From NCBI GenBank assembly GCA_009777535.1, contig WRLP01000005.1, positions 62,001 to 126,000 on the forward strand: a stretch of 64,000 nt of DNA, written 5' to 3'. Positions 49,325 through 59,327 of this stretch are shown here, piece after piece; within the stretch, counting starts at the first letter, position 1; each line of letters opens with the position of its first letter. A program made the translations under genes and the position numbers. Below the pieces are notes generated by a model that worked only from the letters and a program-made list of their open reading frames with translations, was not told the origin of the DNA and ran no database searches. This DNA comes from Treponema sp. (GTDB lineage: Bacteria > Spirochaetota > Spirochaetia > Treponematales > Breznakiellaceae).

Positions 49325-50815
49325 CTACCTGCGCTTATTGATCCTTATCATATCTGTCAGGCTGATTGGGTACGGGCCGGAAAGCGAAGACTGCGCCGAA
49401 CGGCTGCCGTTAGTGTTTTTCCTGACATCAAAACCCGGCGAAACCAAGCTGGCGACGATTGTACCGTTTTCACCGATACTTTGCTCACTTCCATCACTGT
49501 TTTCGGGTTTTACTGTATTAATGTTATAAGTAAGTAGATAATCGTTATTTGAAATATTTGTATCACTTACGGCTCCGGAAGAAGGATTCAATCCTGCATA
49601 TCTTATATTGCCGCTCCTTGTGGGCATGCTATATCCCGGGCCTGCTATGCTGTAAACTGCTTCACCCTGATAAAGCCGAATCGACGTAGCGCCGTATAGT
49701 GTGCAAATCTCAATAGCGTTTAGTTCTGCATCAGTCTTGTAACCATAGATAGTGCTTGAAGAACCAATGGCATTGGCCGCCATCCAGGTTTTTAACAGGG
49801 TTCCCCAGTTGTCAAGCCCATTGCCGGGAATATATTTATCGGCGGCCGCTGTAACCGCTGTGTAATCGGAATTAGTCGAAGTTATTATTTCCTGCAATAT
49901 ATTGTTGCCGCCTGCCTGAAGCCTCAGCCAATGGAAAAAAAGATAGGTTGTGGCATAATCGTCCAGAACAGCCTGGTCGTCCTCATCTTCACGGTTACCC
50001 CATACAAAAAAATTATTACCAAAGGGAATCAAGCCCTGATCGACCTGACCGTTGTACCATTCAATTCTTCCTTCGTTATGCTTACCGCTGTATATATATT
50101 CAGCGGAAGCCGAAAGGCCTTCGTCGATCCAGGTATCCATTAATAGGATATCATCAGGATCGCCGTTGGCATCGTATGTAGTTCTGAGTGCCAGAGTTGT
50201 AATAAAATTCATAAGATGTTGTGTTTCATGGGCAATAGTGGAGTACATATCTTCAAAATCGACATATGGATCTTCACGCGGGTTGTTCTGCCTGTAGAAT
50301 ACGGGAAAATTAATATAGATTATGTTGTTGTGATTTGAATGGGCGCCTGGAATAAGTCCATCTTCAAATAAATCCACAGGGTAAAAGTATCCGGCGATGT
50401 AGACTCCGGCAGAAGGATCGGTGCCCTTGATACTTAACAAAAGAATATTGAGTTTTCCATCTCCATCGACAAGATGACCTGCCAGCTCCATGGTGCTGTA
50501 TGTTCGTCCATCGAAAGGAAGATTACCGCTGAATACCGGCCTTAATTTCTGGTAGATATTGCTATCAAATTCGGTTGCTATTTTTTTGGAATATTCTCTT
50601 GCAATTTCACGATTATTTCCAACATAACTTTTTTCAAACCAAATCCTGCAATAAATCCCCTCTTCATATAATTCCGCATCTACCCTGTAGTCGCGGCCGC
50701 TTGTGTCCTGCGCCCAAAAATTTCCGCCCCCTGAGCCTCCGCCACTGCCGCCTCCTCCTGGGCAGGAAATAAATAACAAGGCTAAAACGCTAAAAACCAA
50801 CAGTAATTTCTTCAT
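49325..50815 (-). CDS. Secreted zinc metalloprotease lipoprotein (M30/hyicolysin-like)
   Basis: Protein of 496 residues from the ATG at 50815, which has GGAGGC just before it. The signal peptide ends in LLFISC, followed by a glycine-serine linker (GGGGSGGGSGGG) that tethers it to the membrane. The zinc motif HETQH stands in YSTIAHETQHLMNFI, and a downstream glutamate ligand in TWIDEGLSASAEYI, as in the M30 family of secreted proteases. The long upstream frame extension is not used. It lies beside a brnTA insertion and a small exported protein, which may be its partner. Confidence 0.8.
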   Translation of the reverse strand: MKKLLLVFSVLALLFISCPGGGGSGGGSGGGNFWAQDTSGRDYRVDAELYEEGIYCRIWFEKSYVGNNREIAREYSKKIATEFDSNIYQKLRPVFSGNLPFDGRTYSTMELAGHLVDGDGKLNILLLSIKGTDPSAGVYIAGYFYPVDLFEDGLIPGAHSNHNNIIYINFPVFYRQNNPREDPYVDFEDMYSTIAHETQHLMNFITTLALRTTYDANGDPDDILLMDTWIDEGLSASAEYIYSGKHNEGRIEWYNGQVDQGLIPFGNNFFVWGNREDEDDQAVLDDYATTYLFFHWLRLQAGGNNILQEIITSTNSDYTAVTAAADKYIPGNGLDNWGTLLKTWMAANAIGSSSTIYGYKTDAELNAIEICTLYGATSIRLYQGEAVYSIAGPGYSMPTRSGNIRYAGLNPSSGAVSDTNISNNDYLLTYNINTVKPENSDGSEQSIGENGTIVASLVSPGFDVRKNTNGSRSAQSSLSGPYPISLTDMIRINKRR

Positions 50816-50862
50816 GTAAGTGCCTCCAAACTGTACTATTTTAATCATTATACAGGCTTTTC

Positions 50863-50890
50863 CGCTGCTGTGGCAATGCCAAAATGCATT
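50863..50890. repeat. Solo arm of the MITE-like element
   Basis: GCTGCTGTGGCAATGCCAAAATGCATT matches the outer arm and flank of the element at 22829-22960 (there GCTGCGGTATTGCCAAAATGCATT on the minus strand). No partner arm is present nearby. It lies between the divergent protease and DeoR genes. Confidence 0.6.
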
Positions 50891-50999
50891 GTATCTTTTT
50901 CTTACCTGTATAAAGATACCATACCTCCTCTTTACAATATCTTTTATTTCGATGTATAATCGGAAGTGAAATGAAAGAATATCGTAAGGAAATTGCAAG

Positions 51000-51761
51000 A
51001 TGATTACTGAATTGACAGAAAGGGAAAGGGTCATTCTTGACCGGCTTTCAGTTGACGGCTCGGTTTCCGTGGGCATTCTTGCCAGGGAACTGGAGCTTTC
51101 GGAGGTTACTATCCGTGGGGATCTCAAAGTCCTGGAAGAAAAGGGCTGGTTGAACCGCAAATGGGGCGGGGCAGCGCCGGCCCTGCACAGGGACATTCTG
51201 GAACGCCAGCGGATTTACACCGAACAGAAGAACGCCATTGCAAGGGCGGCGACGGAGCTTATCCGGGACGGGGACGTAATCATGATCGAGGCCGGTACAA
51301 CCACGGCTTTGATTGCCCGTTATCTGACCGGAAAGCGGGACATTCACATCGTTACAAATTCAACCCTGGTCTTTTCCTACGCCCGGATGCATCCCAATTT
51401 GCTGATTACGATGACCGGCGGCGAATTCCGCAGGGCGACCGAATCCCTGGTCGGCCCCATTGCCCTGGAAACCATCGGCCGTCTCAACGTCCGGCTCGCC
51501 TTTGTTGGGACAGACGGCTTCACGCTGGAAAGGGGCATGACGACCCACCTTATGGAAGGCGCGGAAATTGTTAAAGCCATGAAGTCTCACGCCCAAACAA
51601 CCGTCCTTACAGCGGATTCCAGCAAGTATGGCAGGGTAGGTTTTTCAAATGTCCTCCCGCTTTCGGCCATGGATATGGTTTTGACCGACGGGGGTTTGAG
51701 CGGCGAGGCAGAAGCTGAATTGCTGGAAGCGGGGATTAATATCATAAAGGCAGGGGGATAA
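51000..51761 (+). CDS. DeoR-family transcriptional repressor
   Basis: Protein of 253 residues. The N-terminal helix-turn-helix is VSVGILARELELSEVTIRGDLKVLEEKGW. The effector domain of the DeoR/GlpR type starts at KNAIARAATELIRDG, with the sugar-phosphate pocket motif GTTTALIARYL and AFVGTDGFTLERGMTT. It stands directly before and one base from the E2 gene of the dehydrogenase operon and may control it. The sugar phosphate that lifts repression is unknown. Confidence 0.92.
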   Translation: MITELTERERVILDRLSVDGSVSVGILARELELSEVTIRGDLKVLEEKGWLNRKWGGAAPALHRDILERQRIYTEQKNAIARAATELIRDGDVIMIEAGTTTALIARYLTGKRDIHIVTNSTLVFSYARMHPNLLITMTGGEFRRATESLVGPIALETIGRLNVRLAFVGTDGFTLERGMTTHLMEGAEIVKAMKSHAQTTVLTADSSKYGRVGFSNVLPLSAMDMVLTDGGLSGEAEAELLEAGINIIKAGG

Positions 51762-51762
51762 T

Positions 51763-53199
51763 ATGGCTCATATACTGATAATGCCCCGGCAGGGAAACAC
51801 AGTTGAATCATGTGTTATCACCGGCTGGAAGGTAAAAGAAGGCGATACCGTAACCGCCGAAACCGCAGTCTGCGAAGTGGAAACCGACAAGGCTGCCTTC
51901 GAGGTTCCTGCCGGCGCCGCCGGTACGGTTCTGAAAATTCTTCACGCGGCAGGTGATGATGTGCCGGTTCTGGAACCGATAGCAGTTATCGGCGCAGCCG
52001 GCGAAGATTGGGAAAAATTAATCTCGCAAGAAATTTCACACGGAGACACAGAGGCACGGAGAGAAAAGGAAGAAGAAAGAGATAAAAAGGAAAAGGTAGA
52101 AGGTAAAAGAGAAGAGGGAAGAGATAAAAAGGAAAAAGTAGAAGATAAAAGAGAAGACTGTCGAGATGACGGTGATCGCGATCTTCAATCTCCAGTCCCC
52201 GATCCCCAGTCCCCATTAGTTCTCTCCCCGAGGGCGAGGAAGCTGGCGGAAAAAGAAGCTCTGTCCCCGGAAAAGGTGCCAGGCACTGGTCCGGGCGGCA
52301 GGATCATCGAGAGAGATGTGTTGGCGGCGTTGGAAAACCGTCCCGCCCTGACAGCAGCGGCAAAAGCGGCGGCAGGCTCGGTTCCAGCGGCCGGTACCGG
52401 TATCGGCGGGCGGGTAACCGTGGCTGACCTGGCTGCCGCTCCACAACCCCAGGTCCCAATACCCCAGTCCCCAACCCCCGAATACACCGAAACAGCCATC
52501 AAGGGCATACGCAAAATCATCTCTGATCGTATGCATCAATCCCTGGCGGAAACAGCCCAGTTTACCCTTAATGCATCGGCTCCTGCGCAAAGGCTGCAAG
52601 ACATTCGTTCCCGAATTAAAAATTCAGATGAGGCGCTCGGGCTTTCAAAGATTACGGTAAACGATCTTATCCTCTTTGCTGTTTCCAGGGTTCTTCCCCA
52701 ATTCCCCTACATGAACGCACGCAAAACCGGCGATATCCTTAAAACATATAGTAGCATTCATCTGGGCGTCGCTGTGGACACTCCCAGGGGACTGATGGTT
52801 CCTGTTATACGAAACGCAAATCTGCTTTCGTTGGGGCAGATATCACAGGAGGCAAAACGGCTGGTCGCCGCCTGCCAGAGCGGTACGGTTAGGCGTGATG
52901 AGCTTTCGCTCTCAACTTTTACTGTTACAAATCTGGGGAGTTTTGGGATCACGGGTTTTACGCCGGTACTCAATTTTCCCGAAGTGGCAATCCTCGGCGT
53001 TTGTAATATTGAATTGAAACCAGTCCCATCTGACCACTCTCCATTCCGCATCGAACCCCACATTGGTTTAAGTCTGACAATCGACCATCAGGTTGTGGAC
53101 GGCGCTCCGGCAGCACGTTTTCTGAAGGCCCTGTGCGAGGCGTTAGCTGATATTGATCTTCTTCTGTTAACAGATAATCAGGGGGCGCAGCATGTTTGA
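51763..53199 (+). CDS. Dihydrolipoyl acyltransferase (E2) of a 2-oxoacid dehydrogenase complex
   Basis: Protein of 478 residues. The lipoyl domain (residues 1-80) has ETDKAAFEVPA with the lipoylated lysine. A charged linker follows, with tandem 14-residue repeats (RDKKEKVEGKREEG) and SHGDTEARRE from repeat-derived DNA. Next come a peripheral-subunit binding domain (LSPRARKLAEKEAL, GTGPGGRI), a second PQSP-rich linker and the catalytic domain with the active-site histidine in TIDHQVVDGAPAARF. It transfers acyl groups to CoA. The linkers of such subunits are often low-complexity, but here they look repeat-invaded. Confidence 0.93.
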   Translation: MAHILIMPRQGNTVESCVITGWKVKEGDTVTAETAVCEVETDKAAFEVPAGAAGTVLKILHAAGDDVPVLEPIAVIGAAGEDWEKLISQEISHGDTEARREKEEERDKKEKVEGKREEGRDKKEKVEDKREDCRDDGDRDLQSPVPDPQSPLVLSPRARKLAEKEALSPEKVPGTGPGGRIIERDVLAALENRPALTAAAKAAAGSVPAAGTGIGGRVTVADLAAAPQPQVPIPQSPTPEYTETAIKGIRKIISDRMHQSLAETAQFTLNASAPAQRLQDIRSRIKNSDEALGLSKITVNDLILFAVSRVLPQFPYMNARKTGDILKTYSSIHLGVAVDTPRGLMVPVIRNANLLSLGQISQEAKRLVAACQSGTVRRDELSLSTFTVTNLGSFGITGFTPVLNFPEVAILGVCNIELKPVPSDHSPFRIEPHIGLSLTIDHQVVDGAPAARFLKALCEALADIDLLLLTDNQGAQHV

Positions 53200-54601
53200 T
53201 ACAATTATTATCGGCGGAGGCCCCGCCGGCTACCTTGCCGCAGAACGGCTTGGACACAATGGAAAAAAAGTTCTCTTAATAGAAGAAACGCAAATGGGCG
53301 GGACATGCCTTAACTGCGGCTGCATTCCTACAAAAACCCTGCTCAATTCGGCAAAGCAGTATGTCCACGCCAAAGAGGCAGAAAAATTCGGCGTAAAGGC
53401 TGCCGGCGTTTCATTCGACTGGGCTGTTATGCAGGGCTGGAAAACCGAGGTAGTCGCAAAACTGCGCTCCGGCGTAGAAGGCCAGATGAAACGTTTCGGC
53501 GTGGAAGTAATCAAGACAAGGGGCGAAATTGTCGGGGCCCCTTCCGGTGAAACGCCGGCAAGGGTTCGCTCGATTGCACATAACGGAAGCGCAGAACACG
53601 AGGGGAAGACGATTCTTGTCTGCGCCGGCTCGGTTCCGTCCCTGCCGCCGATTACGGGTGCAAAAGACAATCCCTTTGTTATGGACTCAACCGGCCTTTT
53701 GGCAGTCGAAAAAATGCCGAAACGCCTGGCCGTAATCGGCGGCGGAGTAATCGGCGTGGAGTTTGCGGGGCTTTTTTCGAGCCTGGGGGCGGAAGTCGCC
53801 GTTATCGAAATGATGGACGAGATTATCCCCTTTATGGACAGGGAGCATGCGCCGGTTCTTCGCAGGGCAATGAAGGATGTAAAGTTTCACCTTGGCTGCA
53901 AGGTGGAAAAAATCGAAGGGGCGGCGGTGCATTTTACTGCCGGCGAAGGAAAAGCCGGAGTGGTGGAAGCGGATGTAATTCTTATGGCGGCCGGGCGGCG
54001 TCCGCTGTTAGACGGCTGGGGCGGGCAGGCTGCCGGTTTGGACATCAGTTCAAAAGGTGTTGCCGTAGACGACAGAATGAGAACAAATGTCCCCGGCATT
54101 TGGGCGGCGGGAGACATTACCGGCAAAAGCCTTCTGGCACATTCAGCCTACCGCATGGCGGAAGTTGCCGCCGCCGACATTCTTTCGGTACTGGACGGCG
54201 CCGCCCCAGGCAGAGATCGTATGCGCTACAACGCCGTCCCCTGGGCAGTGTACGGTATTACCGAGGCCGCCGGCGTCGGCATTACAGAGCAGGAAGCCGG
54301 CTCAAAGGGGCTTGCCATTCTAAAGGCAAACCTGCCAATGAAGGTATCGGGGCGTTTTGCGGCGGAAAATTCTTTTTCTGCCGTTGGGGCGGTTAAAGTG
54401 ATTGCAGATGCGAACAACCGCCGGATTCTTGGCGTTCATGCAGTCGGCGCTTATGCCTCGGAATTCATTTGGGGCGGCGCCGCCCTGATAGAGCAGGAAT
54501 TCAGAACAGATGAAGTAAAGCAAATAATTTTTCCGCACCCGACGGTGAGTGAACTGATTCGCGAAGCGGTGTGGGAAATAAAGGAGATTACAAATGCCTA
54601 A
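53192..54601 (+). CDS. lpdA: Dihydrolipoyl dehydrogenase (E3)
   Basis: Protein of 469 residues. FAD site [15 protein letters not shown], redox disulfide [19 protein letters not shown] site [15 protein letters not shown] and the catalytic histidine-glutamate pair HPTVSE near the end. It reoxidises the lipoyl groups of E2. It overlaps E2 by eight bases and E1 by eight, so the complex is made from one message. Confidence 0.96.
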   Translation: MFDTIIIGGGPAGYLAAERLGHNGKKVLLIEETQMGGTCLNCGCIPTKTLLNSAKQYVHAKEAEKFGVKAAGVSFDWAVMQGWKTEVVAKLRSGVEGQMKRFGVEVIKTRGEIVGAPSGETPARVRSIAHNGSAEHEGKTILVCAGSVPSLPPITGAKDNPFVMDSTGLLAVEKMPKRLAVIGGGVIGVEFAGLFSSLGAEVAVIEMMDEIIPFMDREHAPVLRRAMKDVKFHLGCKVEKIEGAAVHFTAGEGKAGVVEADVILMAAGRRPLLDGWGGQAAGLDISSKGVAVDDRMRTNVPGIWAAGDITGKSLLAHSAYRMAEVAAADILSVLDGAAPGRDRMRYNAVPWAVYGITEAAGVGITEQEAGSKGLAILKANLPMKVSGRFAAENSFSAVGAVKVIADANNRRILGVHAVGAYASEFIWGGAALIEQEFRTDEVKQIIFPHPTVSELIREAVWEIKEITNA

Positions 54602-57071
54602 ATCAATTATTGTTGATCCAAAAGAAGTGCGCAAGCCGCAGATTCTGAAATTAAAAGATATTCCAATAAATCAGTATAAGAGTGATTTCAAAAAGGAAGC
54701 CGCCCTTTATGGAAAGGAAAGGCTGAAGCGGATTTGGTACGACATGGCGGTTATCCGTGAATTCGAAACAATGCTTCACAATTTCAAGACGCAGGGAACG
54801 TGGAACGGGATTGAATACAACCACAAGGGGCCGGCACATCTTTCCCTGGGGCAGGAAGCATCGGCTGTAGGACAGTGCGTAAATCTTGATACCGACGACT
54901 TTATCTTCGGCAGCCACCGCAGTCACGGGGAAATTCTCGCCAAGTGCTTCTCCTCCCTTTGGCAGTTGTCGCAGGATAGCGAAGGTGAAAAAAAACTCGA
55001 AGCCATTATGAAAAATTTTCTTGACGGCGAAACGCTTTTAATGGCGGAAAAAATCCCTTATAAAAACTTAAGGGACCTTGCGGAAAATTTTGTCCTCTAT
55101 GGAACCCTGGCCGAAATTTTTGCCCGCAGGGCTGGTTTCAACCGCGGGCTCGGCGGATCGATGCACGCTTTTTTTCCGCCGTTCGGCTCCATGCCAAACA
55201 ACGCCATTGTCGGTGGTTCGGCTGATATTGCCGCGGGGGCTGCCCTTTACAAGAGGATAAACGGCAAGCCGGGGATTGTCATCGCAAATATCGGGGACGC
55301 ATCAATGGGCTGCGGCCCGGTCTGGGAAGCGATGATGTTATCCGCCATGGATCAGTACCGGACGCTCTGGCCGCAGAAAACCGGCTGTTCGGGGGCTCCG
55401 CCGATCCTTTTTAATTTTTTCAATAATTTCTACGGAATGGGCGGCCAGACTGCCGGCGAAACAATGGGATACGGCGTCATGGCCAGGGTTGGTGCGGGCG
55501 TCAATCCCGAAAACATGCATACCGAGCGCGTTGACGGATACAATCCCCTGGCTGTCGCCGACGCAATAGCCCGCAAAAAGGAAATTCTGCTTGCCGGAGA
55601 AGGGCCGGCGCTGCTTGATGTCCTTACCTACCGGATTTCCGGCCATTCCCCCTCCGACGCTTCCAGTTACCGTACCAGTGACGAGGTCAAGCTCTGGCAG
55701 GAAGCGGATTCCATCGAAGAATACGGCGCCTACCTTGTTCAAAACGCGGCCGTAAAGGAAGCCGAACTGGAAGCGTTACGCGAAGAAATAAGGGCGAAAC
55801 TTATTGATGTGGTAAAACTGGCGGTGAATGACGAAGCCTCTCCAAGGCTGGGCGGGGCCTTTATAGAGTCCGTAATGTTCTCGAACGGCAATGCTGAAAA
55901 AACCAGTGATCGCCGGCCGGAACTTTTACAGCCGCTTTCAGAAAACCCCAGGATCAAGGCACTGGCCGGAAAAGTCCGCTATGGCTTTGATGCAGAGGGC
56001 AAACCTGTTTCCAGGAACAAGGCTTTCCAGTACCGTGATGCGCTATTCGAGGCTCTTGCCCACCGCTTCAGTGTCGATCCGGCAATGGCCGGCTGGGGCG
56101 AAGATGTCCGCGACTGGGGCGGCGCCTTTGCCGTTTACCGCGGGTTGACCGAGCTTTTGCCGTATAACCGTCTTTTTAACAGTCCGATTTCCGAAGGTGC
56201 AATAGTCGGAGCCGGTGTTGGTTATGCGCTATGCGGGGGACGCGCAGTAGTGGAATTGATGTACTGCGATTTTATGGGCAGGGCAGGGGACGAAATATTC
56301 AACCAGGCGTCCAAGTGGCAGGCTATGTCGGCCGGCCTCCTTAAAATGCCGCTGGTTGTCCGTGTTTCAGTTGGAAACAAGTACGGCGCCCAGCACAGCC
56401 AGGACTGGTCGGCCTTAACCGCCCACATTCCCGGCCTAAAAGTGTTCTTTCCCGCCACCCCCTACGACGCCAAGGGCATGCTCAACCTGGCGCTGCGCGG
56501 CACCGACCCTGTTATATTCTTTGAAAGCCAGCTTCTTTACGATATGCCGGAGCAGTTTGAAAAAGGCGGAGTTCCAGCCGGCTATTACGAAATCCCCGAA
56601 GGGGAGCCTGTTGTCCGCAGGCAGGGCAGGGACATTACAATCGCTACAATCGGCGCCACCCTTTACAAAGCCATGGAAGCGGCGGAAATTATCGAGAGCC
56701 GCTTTGGCCTTTCAGCAGAAGTTATTGATATCCGGTTTATCAACCCCCTTAACTATGATAAAATCGTAGAATCGGTAAAGAAAACCGGTAAACTGCTCCT
56801 GGCCAGCGATGCTGCCGAACGCGGCTCTTTTCTGCATACGATAGCCAGCAATATTCAAACACTTGCCTTTGACTATCTTGATGCTCCTGTCGCAGTCGTG
56901 GGAAGCCGCAACTGGATAACTCCGGCGGCGGAAATGGAAGAACTGTACTTCCCGCAGACAGAATGGATAATTGATACGATTCATGAGCGTATTTTGCCTT
57001 TTTTGTGCTATAATGTAATTACCAATCAAACAACCGGTGATCTGTTAAGGAGGAGCCGTTTGGGGGTGTAA
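54594..57071 (+). CDS. Fused E1 alpha-beta subunit of a 2-oxoacid dehydrogenase
   Basis: Protein of 825 residues, equal to an alpha plus a beta subunit. The alpha half (about 1-450) has the THDP-binding segment [18 protein letters not shown] and downstream [13 protein letters not shown]. The beta half (about 470-825) has [37 protein letters not shown] and [20 protein letters not shown]. It decarboxylates a 2-oxo acid and loads the lipoyl arm. Substrate (pyruvate, acetoin or branched-chain type) cannot be fixed by motifs. Most bacteria keep these subunits separate, so the fusion is noteworthy. Confidence 0.92.
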   Translation: MPKSIIVDPKEVRKPQILKLKDIPINQYKSDFKKEAALYGKERLKRIWYDMAVIREFETMLHNFKTQGTWNGIEYNHKGPAHLSLGQEASAVGQCVNLDTDDFIFGSHRSHGEILAKCFSSLWQLSQDSEGEKKLEAIMKNFLDGETLLMAEKIPYKNLRDLAENFVLYGTLAEIFARRAGFNRGLGGSMHAFFPPFGSMPNNAIVGGSADIAAGAALYKRINGKPGIVIANIGDASMGCGPVWEAMMLSAMDQYRTLWPQKTGCSGAPPILFNFFNNFYGMGGQTAGETMGYGVMARVGAGVNPENMHTERVDGYNPLAVADAIARKKEILLAGEGPALLDVLTYRISGHSPSDASSYRTSDEVKLWQEADSIEEYGAYLVQNAAVKEAELEALREEIRAKLIDVVKLAVNDEASPRLGGAFIESVMFSNGNAEKTSDRRPELLQPLSENPRIKALAGKVRYGFDAEGKPVSRNKAFQYRDALFEALAHRFSVDPAMAGWGEDVRDWGGAFAVYRGLTELLPYNRLFNSPISEGAIVGAGVGYALCGGRAVVELMYCDFMGRAGDEIFNQASKWQAMSAGLLKMPLVVRVSVGNKYGAQHSQDWSALTAHIPGLKVFFPATPYDAKGMLNLALRGTDPVIFFESQLLYDMPEQFEKGGVPAGYYEIPEGEPVVRRQGRDITIATIGATLYKAMEAAEIIESRFGLSAEVIDIRFINPLNYDKIVESVKKTGKLLLASDAAERGSFLHTIASNIQTLAFDYLDAPVAVVGSRNWITPAAEMEELYFPQTEWIIDTIHERILPFLCYNVITNQTTGDLLRRSRLGV

Positions 57072-57074
57072 ATT

Positions 57075-59327
57075 GTGAAACAGAGGCAGTTAAAAACCAG
57101 GGTATTGTTCCCGATAGGAGCCAAGCTGGTTACTATCATTTCGATTTTATTTATGGCTTCGCTGGGAGCAGTGATCCTTATGGTTTCGATACTCAGCACC
57201 CAGGAAGTCCGGAAAACCGCGGAAGACAATAATTTTACAGTAAACCACAGGGCAGCATCACAGGCGGAAGGCTCCCTTAAATCTGTTCAGACAGCGGTAT
57301 TGCTCTACCTTGAAATGACGGACATGGTTTCCCCGGTGTTTGACCGCAATCCCGAAATGGAAAGGTACTTTTTCAGCCGCAACCGAAACATAGCCGCCAT
57401 CGGAATTACGGGGAATTTGCCAGGCGGCGAAAGCAATACCGGCTTTATCCCCAATACGGATTTCTTAAATTCAAACGGCATAAGCGCCGCCGATGCACAG
57501 TCGTATCTTTCTTCATATTTTCCGGTAACTGAAGATAAAATGCGGGTCTTTAACGCATCGCCTGTTTTTCAGCTTTCGCTGGTTAATGTCGCCTTTATCC
57601 GTCAGGGCAGGGCGGGGGCCGAGATGGTAAAGGTGCTTTTTACTCCCGATGAACTTTCAGAATCATTCGGCACAGGTACAAACACCAGTTTTCTTATCAA
57701 TAACTCGGGCGATCTTCTGCTCCACCCGGAAAATGATCTGGTTATCGGGGGCGCCAATTTTTCCGCCCTGCCCATAGTGGCAATTATGCAGCAGCGCGGG
57801 GACAATAACAGGCAGGTTTCGTATAACGATGATGGATCGGAATATTTCGGCGCCTACTATCGTCTTGCCGAAGTTGATGCCGCTGTAATTACCACCATAC
57901 CCCATGATATTGTATTCGAGGCAGTGCAGGGCATTACAAGGCAGAATATGTATCTTGCCGCCACTGTTCTTTTTATCACCATTATTTTTATCTGGTTTTT
58001 TTCAAAAACGATCACAAGCCCTGTGCGCGTTCTGGCAGATGCGGCGCTTAGAATCGAGGGAGGGGAATTCGATTTTAACCTTCAGCCGAGGACACGGGAC
58101 GAAGTGGGGCTGCTGACCGAAAGTTTCGATAACATGTCCAGAGCCCTGAATATTTTCGGCCGCTTTACCAATAAGGACATCGCAGTCCGTGCCATGCGGG
58201 GCGAGATCAAGCCGGGCGGCCTTCCTAAGAATGCCACGATTTTATTTTCTGATATCCGCGACTTTGCCGAAAAATCCGAAACTTTTAACAGATTTTTCGG
58301 AGACGATGCGCCCGACCGTCTTATTTCATGGCTCAACCATTATTTTACCCAGATGATTCGCTGTGTGGAAAAAACCGGCGGGGTGGTAGATAAATTTATG
58401 GGCGATGCTTTAATGGCGCACTGGAGTACACCGGTTAATGCCGGAAATCCGGCGGACGATGCATATAACTGCATTAAGTCTGCCCTGTTGATGCGGGAAA
58501 CCCTGATAGAGCTTAACGCCCGGCGGGACAAAAATGATCCGGGGAATCCTGAAATACGCGTAGGGTGCAGCATTAACACAGGGCTTGTTATTGCCGGACA
58601 AATCGGTTCCGAGCGGCGAATGGAGTACACCATTATCGGTGATCCTGTTAATCTGGCCAACCGGATAGAGGCGCTGAACAAGGCTTTTGGAACCGATATT
58701 TTAATTACCGAGGAAACATGGCGGCTAACTGGCGATAAATTTATCACCGAGGAAATGCTTTCTGTAAAGGTAAAGGGAAAGGAAAAACCGGTAAGGCTGT
58801 TTGCTGTGGTAAATTTTATCAATTCAGACGGGCCGCAGACAATGGCGCAGGTAAGAAAACTTCTTGGTATTGATGCTCCCGATATAAATAAACTTGATGT
58901 GGAAGCGGAAGAAAAGAAGTACGCGATTTACGGCGGCAGAAAAAACGAGGTGGAAAAGACCGGCGGCGAAAAACCGCCGACATGTCCGCAGATAAACATG
59001 ACTTCGTTCGGTTCTTCCGCCTGGGTGCAGGGATCGGCGGATGAGGCCATTCCGGTTTTCTTTTCATGGAACGAGACAGGTTTTAATTCCGACACCCATG
59101 TAATAATTGAAGTGGCTTCGGATATGTATTTTGGTAATATAGTGGCGGAACGGGATGTCGTAAGCGGCATATCGGTGTCCGTTCCCCTGGCGGAGGGTCT
59201 GTATTGGTGGCGCGCCTATCCGGCAAACGGCGGCAGCAGAGATCCGGTAGACCAGGACTTTCCTTCCGGTACTTTGGCGGTAAATTCAAATGACAGAGAA
59301 AAGAAAAACAAAGTTCAAAACGATTGA
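57075..59327 (+). CDS. Membrane adenylate/guanylate cyclase with a sensor domain and extra C-terminal domain
   Basis: Protein of 750 residues starting with GTG at 57075. It has a membrane helix near residue 20-40, an extracellular Cache-like sensor (about 45-285), a second membrane helix near 300, and HAMP (SPVRVLADAALRIEGGEF). The class III cyclase domain follows, with metal aspartates in LFSDIRDFAEKSE and DKFMGDALMAHW and a GCSINTGLVIAGQIGSERRMEYTIIGDPVNLANRIEAL core. The last 110 residues (about 635-745) form a separate beta-sandwich-like domain that is nearly repeated in the next protein. The four-base spacing suggests it is coupled to the E1 gene. Confidence 0.93.
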   Translation: MKQRQLKTRVLFPIGAKLVTIISILFMASLGAVILMVSILSTQEVRKTAEDNNFTVNHRAASQAEGSLKSVQTAVLLYLEMTDMVSPVFDRNPEMERYFFSRNRNIAAIGITGNLPGGESNTGFIPNTDFLNSNGISAADAQSYLSSYFPVTEDKMRVFNASPVFQLSLVNVAFIRQGRAGAEMVKVLFTPDELSESFGTGTNTSFLINNSGDLLLHPENDLVIGGANFSALPIVAIMQQRGDNNRQVSYNDDGSEYFGAYYRLAEVDAAVITTIPHDIVFEAVQGITRQNMYLAATVLFITIIFIWFFSKTITSPVRVLADAALRIEGGEFDFNLQPRTRDEVGLLTESFDNMSRALNIFGRFTNKDIAVRAMRGEIKPGGLPKNATILFSDIRDFAEKSETFNRFFGDDAPDRLISWLNHYFTQMIRCVEKTGGVVDKFMGDALMAHWSTPVNAGNPADDAYNCIKSALLMRETLIELNARRDKNDPGNPEIRVGCSINTGLVIAGQIGSERRMEYTIIGDPVNLANRIEALNKAFGTDILITEETWRLTGDKFITEEMLSVKVKGKEKPVRLFAVVNFINSDGPQTMAQVRKLLGIDAPDINKLDVEAEEKKYAIYGGRKNEVEKTGGEKPPTCPQINMTSFGSSAWVQGSADEAIPVFFSWNETGFNSDTHVIIEVASDMYFGNIVAERDVVSGISVSVPLAEGLYWWRAYPANGGSRDPVDQDFPSGTLAVNSNDREKKNKVQND

